Numbered from the stretch's first letter, positions 15,554-24,618 are shown. The stretch: 41,221 bases of DNA from Rhodocyclaceae bacterium (GCA_020445785.1 JAGRFZ010000024.1:28845-70065), one strand, 5' to 3'. The notes: generated by a model from the letters alone, not told the origin. Program-made: numbers and translations.

Positions 15554-17494
15554 CTAGCCTCGTTCGGAACGCCGCACCCAGCGCTCGAGCAGTCGCTGCA
15601 GATCGCCCAACGAGAACGGCTTGGTCAGGAAGTCGTCCATGCCGGCATCCCGTGCCGCCGCCCGGTCCGAATCCATTGCGCCGGCAGTCATCGCGACGAT
15701 CGGGATCCGCGACGCCGTCCCCGCCTCCAGTTCCCGAATGGCGCGGGTCGCGTGGTATCCATCCATTTCGGGCATGTGGCAGTCCATCAGGACCAGATCG
15801 AAACGGGACCGCTCGAAGGCCGCGACCGCTTCCTTGCCGTCGGCGGCGATCTCGAACGTGCAGCCCAACTTGGTCATCATGCGGCGGGCCAATGCCTGGT
15901 TCACCGGATGATCCTCTGCGATCAGCAGGTGCGCGCCGATCTGCGCGAGCTTGGGGTCCGCCACCGTGTCGTCGCTGGGCGGGGCACAGGGCTCCAGCGC
16001 AATCTCGAAGCTGAATTCGGTTCCCGAACCCGGCACACTGCGCACAGCGATCCGCCCCCCCATCGCGTCGACCAGGCGGCGCGAAATGGCCAGACCCAGC
16101 CCGGTGCCGCCGTGGCGCCGTTGGATCGAGCCGTCGGCCTGCACGAACGGCTCGAAGATCCGTTCCAATGCGTCCGCTGCGATCCCGACGCCGGTATCCT
16201 CGATCGCGACCTGCAACCGACCGTCGGCACCCTCAGCCCGGCACACGCGGACCGTCACACGACCCTCCTCGGTGAACTTGACGGCGTTGCCGACCAGATT
16301 GTTCAACACCTGGCGCAGGCGGTCGGCATCGCCCAACACCCACATCGGGACCCCCGCATCGATCTCCATGCGCAGTTCGACCGCACGCTCGCATGCCCGC
16401 GACGAGAGCAATGCGATGCACTCCGACACCAGCTCCCGCAAGTCGAGCGGTTCCGAGCGCAGCCGCGTGCGGTCGGCTTCGAGTCTCGAGAAATCGAGGA
16501 TGTCGTTGATCACCGCAAGCAGACCACTGGCCGAGGTGTGGATCGCGTCCACCCGTTCACGAACCTCGTCGTCGATATCCTCCCTCAGCAGCAACTCTGC
16601 CATGCCGATCACGCCGTGCATCGGCGTCCGCAGTTCATGGCTGATGCTGGCCACGAAGTCCGACTTGCTCCGATTGGCCGCTTCCGAACGTTCCAGCGCT
16701 TCCGACAGTTCGTGCTGGCTGCGGCGACTGTCGTCATCGTAGCCGCGCAAGCGCGTTCCCATGGCGTTGAAGGCGCGCTGCAAGTCGCCCACCTCGTCGC
16801 CACCGGTCTCGCTCACGCGGGACGCGAAGTCTCCGGAGCAGACCGCCCGCGCCGCTGCCGACAGCTCGGCGAGCGGCGCCACGACGCGCCGCTGCAACAA
16901 GCGGGCCAGTGCCAGCACCAGCACCACCAGCACCGCCATCCGGAGCACCGCCAGACCTTCGTCGATCCCCTGCCAGCGGGCGGTACGCTCCTCCGAGAGT
17001 TCCACGGCACGCGCTGCGAACGCTGCCATGCGCTCTCGCAACGCCCGGATGCCCACCTCGTAGGCGTACACCGCCCGCACCGCCGCAGAGCGATCCGCAA
17101 TGTCTCCGCGGCGCTCCAGCGGCGCCAGTGCATCCGACAATTGCTCGATCATGGCCGCCTGCCGACTTCTGAGCGCCGAGGCCAGGCGCCGCAACCCGTC
17201 GGCTTCGAGATCCCTTCGGCGTAGCTGATCGAGCCGGGCACGGGCTTCGGCGAGCGCCTCTCGCGCCTCGTCGGCGTAGTCGTCGCTGTCGGCGAGAAAG
17301 GCCGATGCGCCCTCGCCCGCGGCCCGCACCATGTAGGCATCCAGTTCCGCGTTCATGGTCACTTCCTGCGTCCACGCGACGGCCTGCTCGATGGTGGCAT
17401 CGACGCGACGTCCGGCGATGATGCCGAGCGCTTCGAGCACCACAATGATGCCCAGCACGAACGCGGAAACGACGATTACCCGACTGCGCAGCAT
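15554..17494 (-). CDS. Membrane hybrid sensor histidine kinase with receiver domain
   Basis: 646 aa from the ATG at 17494, preferred over an upstream TTG because GGAGGG precedes it and the first membrane helix starts at once. Order: TM1 (6-27), an all-helical periplasmic sensor (~30-180), TM2 (~183-201), HAMP (~202-255), HisKA with H286 (SHELRTPMHGVIG), HATPase with N403 (NNLVGNAVKF), DTGVGI and GGTGLGLAI, then a REC domain with D571 (LMDCHMPEMDG) and K625. No Hpt or output domain, so phosphotransfer must go to a protein encoded elsewhere. It is upstream of cls in one operon and divergent from the Ser/Thr kinase. The signal is unknown. Confidence 0.94.
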   Translation of the reverse strand: MLRSRVIVVSAFVLGIIVVLEALGIIAGRRVDATIEQAVAWTQEVTMNAELDAYMVRAAGEGASAFLADSDDYADEAREALAEARARLDQLRRRDLEADGLRRLASALRSRQAAMIEQLSDALAPLERRGDIADRSAAVRAVYAYEVGIRALRERMAAFAARAVELSEERTARWQGIDEGLAVLRMAVLVVLVLALARLLQRRVVAPLAELSAAARAVCSGDFASRVSETGGDEVGDLQRAFNAMGTRLRGYDDDSRRSQHELSEALERSEAANRSKSDFVASISHELRTPMHGVIGMAELLLREDIDDEVRERVDAIHTSASGLLAVINDILDFSRLEADRTRLRSEPLDLRELVSECIALLSSRACERAVELRMEIDAGVPMWVLGDADRLRQVLNNLVGNAVKFTEEGRVTVRVCRAEGADGRLQVAIEDTGVGIAADALERIFEPFVQADGSIQRRHGGTGLGLAISRRLVDAMGGRIAVRSVPGSGTEFSFEIALEPCAPPSDDTVADPKLAQIGAHLLIAEDHPVNQALARRMMTKLGCTFEIAADGKEAVAAFERSRFDLVLMDCHMPEMDGYHATRAIRELEAGTASRIPIVAMTAGAMDSDRAAARDAGMDDFLTKPFSLGDLQRLLERWVRRSERG

Positions 17495-17650
17495 CCGCTG
17501 CCCTCCGAATGGCGGATGTTTGAGAGAATACGTAAGAATAGGCATTCGGCCCAAGTGACTTTGTCATCGTCGCCGGGCGATCCGGTCGCCTCGTGCGCTC
17601 GGCGCCGCAACCGATGACGAACGCGTGACGGCCGATTCGAGAGGGAATCT
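17495..17650. promoter_or_regulatory. Divergent promoter region between histidine kinase and Ser/Thr kinase genes
   Basis: The 156-bp gap must hold both promoters. An AT-rich stretch with AGAATA and AAGAATA close together lies near 17523-17541. No clear operator symmetry is seen. Confidence 0.35.
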
Positions 17651-19564
17651 GTGACACAGGAAAAACCACCGACTGGCCGCCAGCCCGGCGGCAGCCCGGG
17701 CGGCGGGGATACGCCCGTCGGCGACGACAATCGAACCCGCATCGTTCCGCCCCGCCCGACCGTTCCCGCGGGGGAGACGTTCGCGGCCGGCGCGGACCCG
17801 CAGGACGACAACCGCACGCGCATCGCGACGCCGCGCCACGGCAGCCCGGCCTCGACGATCCCCGGCGGCCCGATGCCGCGGGAAAAGTCCGAAGTACGAC
17901 AGGTCGGGCGCTACCGAATTCTCGAACTGCTCGGTCGCGGGGGCATGGCGACCGTCTTCAAGGCGCACGATCCGGGCATCGATCGGATCATCGCGATCAA
18001 GTTCTTGCATGCCTCGCTGTGCGAGGACGAAGAGTACCGCACCCGCTTCCTGCGCGAGGCACGGGCTGCGGGCATGCTCACCCACCCCAATATCGCGACC
18101 ATCTACGATGTCGGCGAAATCGAGGGAAGGCCGTATATCGCGATGGAGCTGCTCGAGGGCGAGCCACTCAACGATCTGATGGCGCAAGGCGCCGAGTTTT
18201 CGATCAAGGAAGTGCTCGAGATCGGCATCCAGCTCGCCAGTGCCCTCGACTACGCCCACGCCAAGGGCGTCGTCCATCGCGACATCAAGCCGGCCAATAT
18301 CATCGTCAGCAAGAAACGCAACTCGATCAAGGTCGCCGACTTCGGCATCGCCCACCTCGAGTCCGCGTCGCGAACCCAGCACACCCGCATCGGCGACGTC
18401 ATCGGCACCCCCCAGTACATGTCGCCGGAGCAGGCCATGGGCGGCAAGATCGACGGCCGCTCGGACCTGTTCTCGGTGGGCATCGTGCTCTATCAACTGG
18501 TCACCGGTCAGAAGCCCTTCGAGGCGGACACCATCGTCGCCCTGATGATGAAGATCGCCAAGGAGAATCCACCGACCATCCAGAAGCTGCGGCCAGAGGC
18601 GCCGCCGGCGCTGCGCCGCCTGATCGAGCGCTGCCTGTCGAAGCAGCCGGACCGGCGATTCCAGTCCGGCAAGGACCTTCGCGAAGCCCTGATCAAGCTC
18701 ATCCGCACACTCGACGAAGAAGCCGTGGAACGGCCGCGCATCGTGCCCCTGCGTGTCAAATGGACGCTGATGATGGCGCTCTTCGTCGCAACCGTGATGG
18801 GCGTGACCGCGAGCATCGTGACCCAGCGCCAGAACCAGGCGCTGATCGCCCAGGTCATCGACTACGGTGCCTCGCTGTCCCGCTTCATGGCGACCCAGAG
18901 CGCTGTCCCGGTGCTCTCGGAAGATTGGATTTCGCTCGAGATCTTTGTTCAGGAGGTCATGCGCAGCCAGGATTTCCAGAGCCTGACGGTAGCCGACCGC
19001 TCGGGCATCGTCCGCGCCAGCAGCAACCCGAACCTGCTCGACGAGGTCTATCAGCGCCCCGAGGGCGAATCTCTCGACAATCCCGGCGGCACCGTGCGGG
19101 TCCAGCGCCATCTCGTCGATGGCGAGACGGTGATCGATTTCGAGGCGCCGATCACCTTCCAGAGCAAGGAAATCGGTCGGATTGCGCTGGGCATTCCCGA
19201 GGCGCCCCTGTCGCGCGTATCGCGCCTGGCGATCGGGCTGATGATCGCGCTGGTGCTGGCGACCATTGCCGCCGTGGCTGCCGGCACCTGGATTCTCGCC
19301 AACTGGTTCTCGCGACCGATCCGGCTCCTCGAGGAGTCGATGCGGGAAATCGGCGCAGGCCGCCTCGACCATCGTATCGGTGAGCGGCGCAAGGACGAAT
19401 TTGGGCTCCTCTACCAATCCTTCGACGACATGGCCGCGGCATTGGAGGAGCAGTCGCAGCCGAACACGGGGGCCGCCACAGCCCCCGCGAACGGTGAGCC
19501 GGAAACCGAACTGGCGCCGGAACTCGGCGATCCGAAGCCGAACGGCGGCGGGGCCGCATCATGA
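17651..19564 (+). CDS. Transmembrane Hanks-type Ser/Thr protein kinase with HAMP domain
   Basis: 637 aa from GTG 17651 (GAGGGA five bases upstream). Residues 1-85 are disordered and hold two DDNRTRI motifs (25-31, 52-58). The kinase domain (~87-350) is complete: GRGGMATV P-loop, K117, HRDIKPAN (catalytic D211), DFG 230-232, and an activation loop ending GTPQYMSPE with HTRIG (244-248) inside it. TM1 (~372-390), an extracytoplasmic sensor-like region (~391-524), TM2 (~525-549) and a HAMP domain (~550-602) follow, then an acidic Pro-rich tail. A C-terminal sensor plus HAMP behind a Ser/Thr kinase is the reverse of the usual PASTA layout. The stop overlaps the next start (ATGA), so it is coupled to the deacetylase lipoprotein gene. 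Confidence 0.93.
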   Translation: MTQEKPPTGRQPGGSPGGGDTPVGDDNRTRIVPPRPTVPAGETFAAGADPQDDNRTRIATPRHGSPASTIPGGPMPREKSEVRQVGRYRILELLGRGGMATVFKAHDPGIDRIIAIKFLHASLCEDEEYRTRFLREARAAGMLTHPNIATIYDVGEIEGRPYIAMELLEGEPLNDLMAQGAEFSIKEVLEIGIQLASALDYAHAKGVVHRDIKPANIIVSKKRNSIKVADFGIAHLESASRTQHTRIGDVIGTPQYMSPEQAMGGKIDGRSDLFSVGIVLYQLVTGQKPFEADTIVALMMKIAKENPPTIQKLRPEAPPALRRLIERCLSKQPDRRFQSGKDLREALIKLIRTLDEEAVERPRIVPLRVKWTLMMALFVATVMGVTASIVTQRQNQALIAQVIDYGASLSRFMATQSAVPVLSEDWISLEIFVQEVMRSQDFQSLTVADRSGIVRASSNPNLLDEVYQRPEGESLDNPGGTVRVQRHLVDGETVIDFEAPITFQSKEIGRIALGIPEAPLSRVSRLAIGLMIALVLATIAAVAAGTWILANWFSRPIRLLEESMREIGAGRLDHRIGERRKDEFGLLYQSFDDMAAALEEQSQPNTGAATAPANGEPETELAPELGDPKPNGGGAAS

Positions 19565-20598
19565 ACCGGGGCCGGATGCTGCCGACCCGCCTGCTGGCGG
19601 CGGCGGCGGCCCTTCTGCTCGTCGCCTGCGCTGGCCCCGCACCGGGACCGACGCGCAGCGATGCGGGGGCGGCCGTGGCGCCAGCCAACGGCGAAGTGCT
19701 CGCCCGCAACGAACGCTTCGTCCTTTATCGCGCACGCGGCTCCGACGACTTGCGCGGCATCGCCGCCCGCTTCCTGTCCGACGCCGACAAATGGTGGCGC
19801 ATCGCCGACTACAACGAGGGAATCCGTCTGCGTGCCGGAACCATCGTCGTCGTTCCGCTCGAGCCCCCCAAGCCCGGCGGCGTCGATACCCGGCAGTTCC
19901 AGACCGTGCCGATCCTGTGCTACCACCGCTTCGGCCCGGGCACGAGCAAGATGATCGTTTCGGCCGCCAACTTCGCGCGACAGATGCAATGGCTGGCCGA
20001 CAACGACTACCGGGTGATCCCGCTGTCGGAACTGGCAGCCTTCCTCGAGGGTCACGCCGACCTGCCGAAACGAGCGGTGGCAATCACCATCGACGACGGC
20101 TACCGCACGGTCTACGAGCATGCCTATCCGATCCTGCGCAAGCACGGATTTCCGGCGACGGTGTTCCTCTATACCGATTTCGTCGGTGCAGGTGATGCCC
20201 TCGACTGGAAGCAGATGCGCGAAATGGTCGATAGCGGCCTGGTCGACATCCAGGCCCACTCGAAGAGCCACAGCAACCTCATTCAACGCGCACCCGGCGA
20301 AGACGCCAAAGCCTACGCCACGCGCATCGATCGCGAGATCGCAGCCCCGATCAAGGTCATCGAATCGCGCCTGCCGGTGGACGTGGCTCGCTTCGCGTTT
20401 CCGTACGGCGACGTCAATCAAGACGTTCTGGAGCACTTGGCCCGCCACGACTATGAACTGGGATTCACCGTCAATCCCGGTGGCAACGGCTTTTTCGCCG
20501 AGAAGTTCATGCTCCGGCGCACGATGATCTACGGGGACCACAGCCTCGCCGCGTTCAAGGCTCGGCTGGAGACCAGCCTTCCGGTTTCGAATCCATGA
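19561..20598 (+). CDS. Lipoprotein with LysM-like domain and NodB polysaccharide deacetylase domain
   Basis: 345 aa. Signal peptide with lipobox LVAC (C23). Residues ~53-100 resemble a LysM domain (FVLYRARGSDDLRGIAARF...WWRIADYN...VVPL). The NodB/CE4 domain (~115-335) has TIDDGY (176-181; D178, D179), H233-x3-H237 (HSKSHS) as metal ligands, and RFAFPYGD (277-284). It probably deacetylates N-acetylated envelope or exported glycans at the outer membrane or periplasmic face; peptidoglycan is suggested by the LysM-like part. Start and stop overlap neighbours by 4 bp (ATGA) on both sides, so it is the middle gene of a tightly coupled three-gene operon. Confidence 0.9.
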   Translation: MNRGRMLPTRLLAAAAALLLVACAGPAPGPTRSDAGAAVAPANGEVLARNERFVLYRARGSDDLRGIAARFLSDADKWWRIADYNEGIRLRAGTIVVVPLEPPKPGGVDTRQFQTVPILCYHRFGPGTSKMIVSAANFARQMQWLADNDYRVIPLSELAAFLEGHADLPKRAVAITIDDGYRTVYEHAYPILRKHGFPATVFLYTDFVGAGDALDWKQMREMVDSGLVDIQAHSKSHSNLIQRAPGEDAKAYATRIDREIAAPIKVIESRLPVDVARFAFPYGDVNQDVLEHLARHDYELGFTVNPGGNGFFAEKFMLRRTMIYGDHSLAAFKARLETSLPVSNP

Positions 20599-21440
20599 AC
20601 GCCCGATTCATCGGGATGCTTCTTCTGCCGACGGGCGCCTTGCTGTCGGCCTGTGCCGGCAACCCGCCGACACCGGTCACCGATGCGGCTGCCGGTGTCA
20701 GTCGTGATGCCTCACCGTTCGAGCGGCGGCAGGAGCAGCGCGCACGGCAACTCGCGAAATCCGGCAGTCACCGGGAAGCCGCGCTGGCGTGGGAGGTGCT
20801 CAGCCTCTTCGACCCGAGCGAGCGGCGTTACCAGGACGAAATGCGATCGGCGCAGCGCCGCGCGGACGCCGAAGCTTCGAGCCAGCTCGGCAAGGCACGT
20901 CGTGCCCGCGCTGCCGGCAATGAACGCCAGGCCGTCCGCCACTACCTGCTGGCCCTCACCAACGACCCCGCCCTGGAACGCGCGTCGAAGGAGCTGCGCG
21001 ATCTCGAGCGAACGCGCAATCGGCGCTACTTCCTCGGTCGTTCCACCCGACTGACCATTGGTCGGCCGGACGACTACCTGACGGAACCGCCGGCGCCATC
21101 GCGGCCACCGCCCAGACCGCCGGCACCGGTGCCTCAGGCGGTGGACATCGCACCCGACAGCAACGCCCTCGAGCACGCCGAACTGCTGCGACGGGACGGC
21201 GAGTTCACCGAGGCACTGGCGATGCTCACGCGCTATTTCGCGGCCAATCCGGATGATCGCGAGGCGCGCCGACAACTCGCGGAAACCTGGGAGGAATTCG
21301 GCGACAAGTCGCTGCGCAGTGGTCGCCTGCGGGCCGCCCTGCGGGCGTTCGAGCGCGCCAAGGGCTACGCCGGTGACGGCGGCGAAAAGCTCGGCGCCAA
21401 GATCGACGCGCTCAAACGCTCCCTCGGCGACGCCTCGTAG
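20595..21440 (+). CDS. Repeat-containing lipoprotein of unknown function
   Basis: 281 aa. Signal peptide with lipobox LSAC (C20). Two helical TPR-like sections (residues ~45-140 and ~195-275: SGSHREAALAWEVLSLFDP, DGEFTEALAMLTRYFAANPDD, SGRLRAALRAFERAKGY) flank a Pro-rich linker (PPAPSRPPPRPPAPVP). This is probably a protein-interaction scaffold at the envelope. It starts with a 4-bp overlap with the deacetylase gene and is the last gene of the kinase operon. No specific family is recognised. It converges, with a 19-bp gap, on another TPR/LysM lipoprotein gene. Confidence 0.82.
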   Translation: MNARFIGMLLLPTGALLSACAGNPPTPVTDAAAGVSRDASPFERRQEQRARQLAKSGSHREAALAWEVLSLFDPSERRYQDEMRSAQRRADAEASSQLGKARRARAAGNERQAVRHYLLALTNDPALERASKELRDLERTRNRRYFLGRSTRLTIGRPDDYLTEPPAPSRPPPRPPAPVPQAVDIAPDSNALEHAELLRRDGEFTEALAMLTRYFAANPDDREARRQLAETWEEFGDKSLRSGRLRAALRAFERAKGYAGDGGEKLGAKIDALKRSLGDAS

Positions 21441-21459
21441 GCTCGTGGGACGCCCGGCG

Positions 21460-22641
21460 TCAGCGGAACGACTTGATGCGTTCCTGCAGCACCAGCGCCT
21501 TCTGCCGCTCGAGCTGGGCGATGTCATTGCCCGGATCGAAGGCCAGCAGTTCGTCCCACGCGTCGATCGAGCCCTGCAGATCTTGCCTGGCGAATGCCGC
21601 GCGCGCCCGACGCGTGTAGTCGGCGACGATCTCCTTGTGCATCAATTCGGCGTTGCTGCGCGCTTCGCTGTTGGCGGGGTCGAGCGAGTAGGCGGACTGG
21701 AACGCCTCGTAGGCGGCCAAGTTGTGGCCCTGGGCCTGCTCGCGCAATCCACGCTGGAACGCAAGGTCGGACGGGGTCGGTTCGGGCAGCAGGCGGGGCA
21801 GCGCCTCGACCGGCGCTTCGATCACCGCCGGCGGCTCATCCACCGTCGGCACCGCGACCACCTCCGGCTCGACCGGCGCAACCGGCTCTTCGGCGATCAC
21901 CGGCTCGGCGGATTCGACCGGCACCTCCGTCGGCGCTGGCTGCGACGGTGTGGCGACTTCCTCGACCGGTGGCCGCACATCGGCCGCTCGTTCCGAGAGC
22001 TCGCGATCGCTCGCGCCGGGCTCGGGCGCCGGCTCCGGCGCTACCACTTCGACCGGTTCCGGCTCCGGCATGCGCGGCTCGGGCTTGGCCGGTTTCGAAG
22101 CCGGCCGCTGCGGCGCTGCCGGGCGGTCGCCCGGAATGCGGATGACTTGTCCCGCCGGAACCAGTCGCGGCACCTCGATGCCGTTGTAGCGCGCCAGGAT
22201 GTAGAACTGGAAGATATCACCCATGTAGCGGCCGGCGATCTTCGACAGCGACTCCCCGGGCTTGACCGTATAACCGAATGAATCGGCGCCCAGCGCTTCG
22301 AAGGGATCCACGGTCAGCTGCTGCAGGAAGCTCTGGGCGAGCGCGTTGGCCGGATCGATCTCCAGCGCCCGCTCGATCTCGACCTGGGCCTCGTCGACCC
22401 GGCCCGCCTCAAGCAGGTCCGCCACCTTGAGCGCGACGCGCTGCGCCTGCTGCTGTTCGGCCGGCGTCGCGACCTTGGGCGGTGGCAGTTCCGCGGCGGG
22501 CGCCTCCGGGCTCGGCTCCGCCACCGTCTCCGGCGGGGGGGCCTCGGCCTCCTTCTGCGGCAGGGTCAGGCAGGCGCCGAGGCCGAGACAGGCCATCACC
22601 AGCAGGCGGCCGGAAAAACGAGCGATAACGGCTTCCGTCAT
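21460..22641 (-). CDS. LysM and TPR-containing lipoprotein
   Basis: 393 aa from ATG 22641, chosen for the lipoprotein signal (lipobox LGAC, C24); the open frame upstream is not plausible protein. A first TPR-like section (~62-112) is followed by a LysM domain (~122-170: YTVKPGESLSKIAGRYMG...ILARYNGI...GQVIRIP), a long Pro/Glu/Val-rich linker (~172-300) and a second TPR-like section (~310-390). It should bind peptidoglycan and present interaction surfaces. The gene is convergent with the kinase operon, and its mix of lipobox, LysM and TPR parts mirrors the two lipoproteins there, which suggests a shared envelope task. Confidence 0.87.
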   Translation of the reverse strand: MTEAVIARFSGRLLVMACLGLGACLTLPQKEAEAPPPETVAEPSPEAPAAELPPPKVATPAEQQQAQRVALKVADLLEAGRVDEAQVEIERALEIDPANALAQSFLQQLTVDPFEALGADSFGYTVKPGESLSKIAGRYMGDIFQFYILARYNGIEVPRLVPAGQVIRIPGDRPAAPQRPASKPAKPEPRMPEPEPVEVVAPEPAPEPGASDRELSERAADVRPPVEEVATPSQPAPTEVPVESAEPVIAEEPVAPVEPEVVAVPTVDEPPAVIEAPVEALPRLLPEPTPSDLAFQRGLREQAQGHNLAAYEAFQSAYSLDPANSEARSNAELMHKEIVADYTRRARAAFARQDLQGSIDAWDELLAFDPGNDIAQLERQKALVLQERIKSFR

Positions 22642-22789
22642 GTGCAATCCAATCGACTCCCTCGAGCACCGAAAATTTCTTCGGTGCATCGTGCAAAGGC
22701 GTAAGCTTAGGGCAAACCGGCCTCTCTGCGCGAATCTCACAAGGACTGCAACAAGTTTTCCGGCCCCATCGGGGCCGTCGCGGTCGCGA

Positions 22790-23569
22790 TCAGCGCCCGA
22801 CGAAATGCGGCGCTCTCTTTTCCTTGAAGGCGCGTATCCCTTCGGCATAGTCGAGACTATCGTAGACCATCCGGCGCAGGCCCTGCACCTTTTCGAAGCC
22901 GCGCGGGCTGACCGGCTTGGCGCCGGCAAGCACGCGCAGCTGCTCCTTCATGCTGGCCACGCTCAACGGGGCATTGGCAGCGATCGTCTGCGCAAGGTCC
23001 CGGCAGAAACTTTCGAGTTCGTCCGCGCCGACCACATGGTTGATCATGCCCACGCGTTCGGCCCGCTCGGCGCTGATCGGCGATCCGGTAAACGCCAACT
23101 CCTTGACGATGCGCAAGCTGCCGGCGCTCATGAACGAGACCATGCCGCTGACGTTGTACGGCACGCCGAGGCGGGCCGGCGTCACCGCGAAGGTGGAATC
23201 GGGCACCGCCACCACGATGTCGCAGGCCAGGATGGTCTCGACCGCGCCTCCCCACACCGTCCCCTCGATCATCGCGATGATCGGCGCCGGGTGGGTTTCG
23301 ATACTACGGACCAGATTGCGCAGTGGATCGTCCCAGCCCAGCGGGTCGCGCCGGCCCTCGGGCAGCTCCGCCACGTCGTGGCCGGCCGACCAGACCTTGG
23401 CGCCCGGCAGGGCGCGAAGAATCACCGCCCGCGCGCCCGCCGAGCGAAACTCCTCCAGGGCGGCGATGAGTTCCGCCACCAGTTCGCGACTCAGGGCGTT
23501 GTGCTTGCGAGGATGCGAGAGCACGATCGTACCGATCGCGTCTTTGAATTGGGTTTGAACCAGGGCCAT
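22790..23569 (-). CDS. scpB: Methylmalonyl-CoA decarboxylase (ScpB/YgfG type crotonase)
   Basis: 259 aa, full length. It follows the E. coli ScpB pattern closely: KVWSAGHDVAELP with H64 at the position of the known active-site His, DPLGWDDPLR, EGTVWGGAVE, GVPYN with Y138 (catalytic Tyr140 in E. coli), and the ending FKEKRAPHFVGR. It decarboxylates (R)-methylmalonyl-CoA to propionyl-CoA. The ATG at 23569 has GGAGA upstream, and TACTAT about 20 bp before that could be a -10 box. The mutase and argK-like partners of the E. coli sbm operon are absent from the window. The LysR gene lies 119 bp upstream on the same strand. Confidence 0.93.
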   Translation of the reverse strand: MALVQTQFKDAIGTIVLSHPRKHNALSRELVAELIAALEEFRSAGARAVILRALPGAKVWSAGHDVAELPEGRRDPLGWDDPLRNLVRSIETHPAPIIAMIEGTVWGGAVETILACDIVVAVPDSTFAVTPARLGVPYNVSGMVSFMSAGSLRIVKELAFTGSPISAERAERVGMINHVVGADELESFCRDLAQTIAANAPLSVASMKEQLRVLAGAKPVSPRGFEKVQGLRRMVYDSLDYAEGIRAFKEKRAPHFVGR

Positions 23570-23688
23570 TGCTGTGTCTCCAGATCTATAGTAGGGCGGT
23601 ATTCGATCGACACCGATTCTTGAGGAGCCGCAGCGCCGGCACAATTGAGGAGATCCACGACTGCCGCGCACGGCATCCGCACTTTCCA

Positions 23689-24618
23689 CTATGCCGTCCC
23701 CGTTGCCGACGCGCGCGCCTCGATCGCCCGTTCGCGTTCGAACCAATTGGCCAGATAGGTGCTCATGGCCCGCACCTTGGCCGACAGATGCCGGCGCGTC
23801 GGGTATACGACATTGATCGGCAGCGCAGGCGGCATCCATGGTTCGAGCACCGGCCGCAGGCGCCCATCGGCAATCAGCGGACCCAGAATGAAATCCGGTG
23901 CCATCGTCACACCACAGCCAGCGGCCGCCATCTCGGCCAGCAACACGCCGTTGTTCGCATGCAGGCGCCCGGCCACGCGAACTTCGAGCCGCTGCCCTTC
24001 GGCATCGCCGAAATGCCAGATGTTGCCGCTGGCAGCATAGGCGTATGTCAGACAGCGATGCTGCGACAGATCGTCCGGGGTCGCCGGGTTGCCGTGGCGC
24101 GCCAGATAATCGGGCGCCGCGGCCGCAATCAGCCGAGCCTGACCGATACGTCGTGCCACCAGATTGGTGCTGCCGATGCGCCCGACCCGAATCGCCACGT
24201 CGATGCCCTCTTCGATGAAGTCGACAACGCTCTCGGACAGCACCAGATCCAGTGACAGCTCGGGATAGGCTTCGCTGAAGGCCGCCAGCGCCGGCGCCAG
24301 CCGCAGGGTCGCGAGGGCGCCGGGTGCGGTGATCCGCAGCCGGCCACGCGGCACTGCGGCACCACCCGCAACGAGCGCCTCGGCCTCTTCGACGTCCGCC
24401 AGCAACTGGGTGCAGCGCTCGAAATAGGCGTAGCCCTCGTCGGTCGGACTGACCCGCCGGGTCGTGCGGTTCAACAGGCGTACGTTGAGATGCGCTTCGA
24501 GCTGCGCGACATGCCGAGACGCCGCCGAGGTCGATATCCCGAGTCGATCCGCAGCAGCGGCGAAGCCGCCGGCCTCGACCACGGTGCAGAACACCTTCAT
24601 GCCTTCGAAGCGGTCCAT
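23689..24618 (-). CDS. LysR-family transcriptional regulator (divergent to doxX)
   Basis: 309 aa. N-terminal winged helix-turn-helix (residues ~1-60: FCTVVEAGGFAAAADRLGISTSAASRHVAQLE) followed by a LysR substrate-binding domain (~90-295). The sequence style (RLLNRTTRRVSPTDEG, YAYFERC) is that of the CrgA/DmlR-like group, which often controls a divergent oxidoreductase or detoxification gene. Here the divergent unit is doxX-ygiD, and a perfect inverted repeat (24663-24687) lies between them. The effector is unknown; an aromatic or quinone-like compound would fit the target genes. Confidence 0.93.
   Translation of the reverse strand: MDRFEGMKVFCTVVEAGGFAAAADRLGISTSAASRHVAQLEAHLNVRLLNRTTRRVSPTDEGYAYFERCTQLLADVEEAEALVAGGAAVPRGRLRITAPGALATLRLAPALAAFSEAYPELSLDLVLSESVVDFIEEGIDVAIRVGRIGSTNLVARRIGQARLIAAAAPDYLARHGNPATPDDLSQHRCLTYAYAASGNIWHFGDAEGQRLEVRVAGRLHANNGVLLAEMAAAGCGVTMAPDFILGPLIADGRLRPVLEPWMPPALPINVVYPTRRHLSAKVRAMSTYLANWFERERAIEARASATGTA

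Noticed and set aside
17564-19417. A 617-codon minus-strand frame opposite the Ser/Thr kinase
   Set aside because: The plus strand has every kinase motif in order; the antisense product has no family features.
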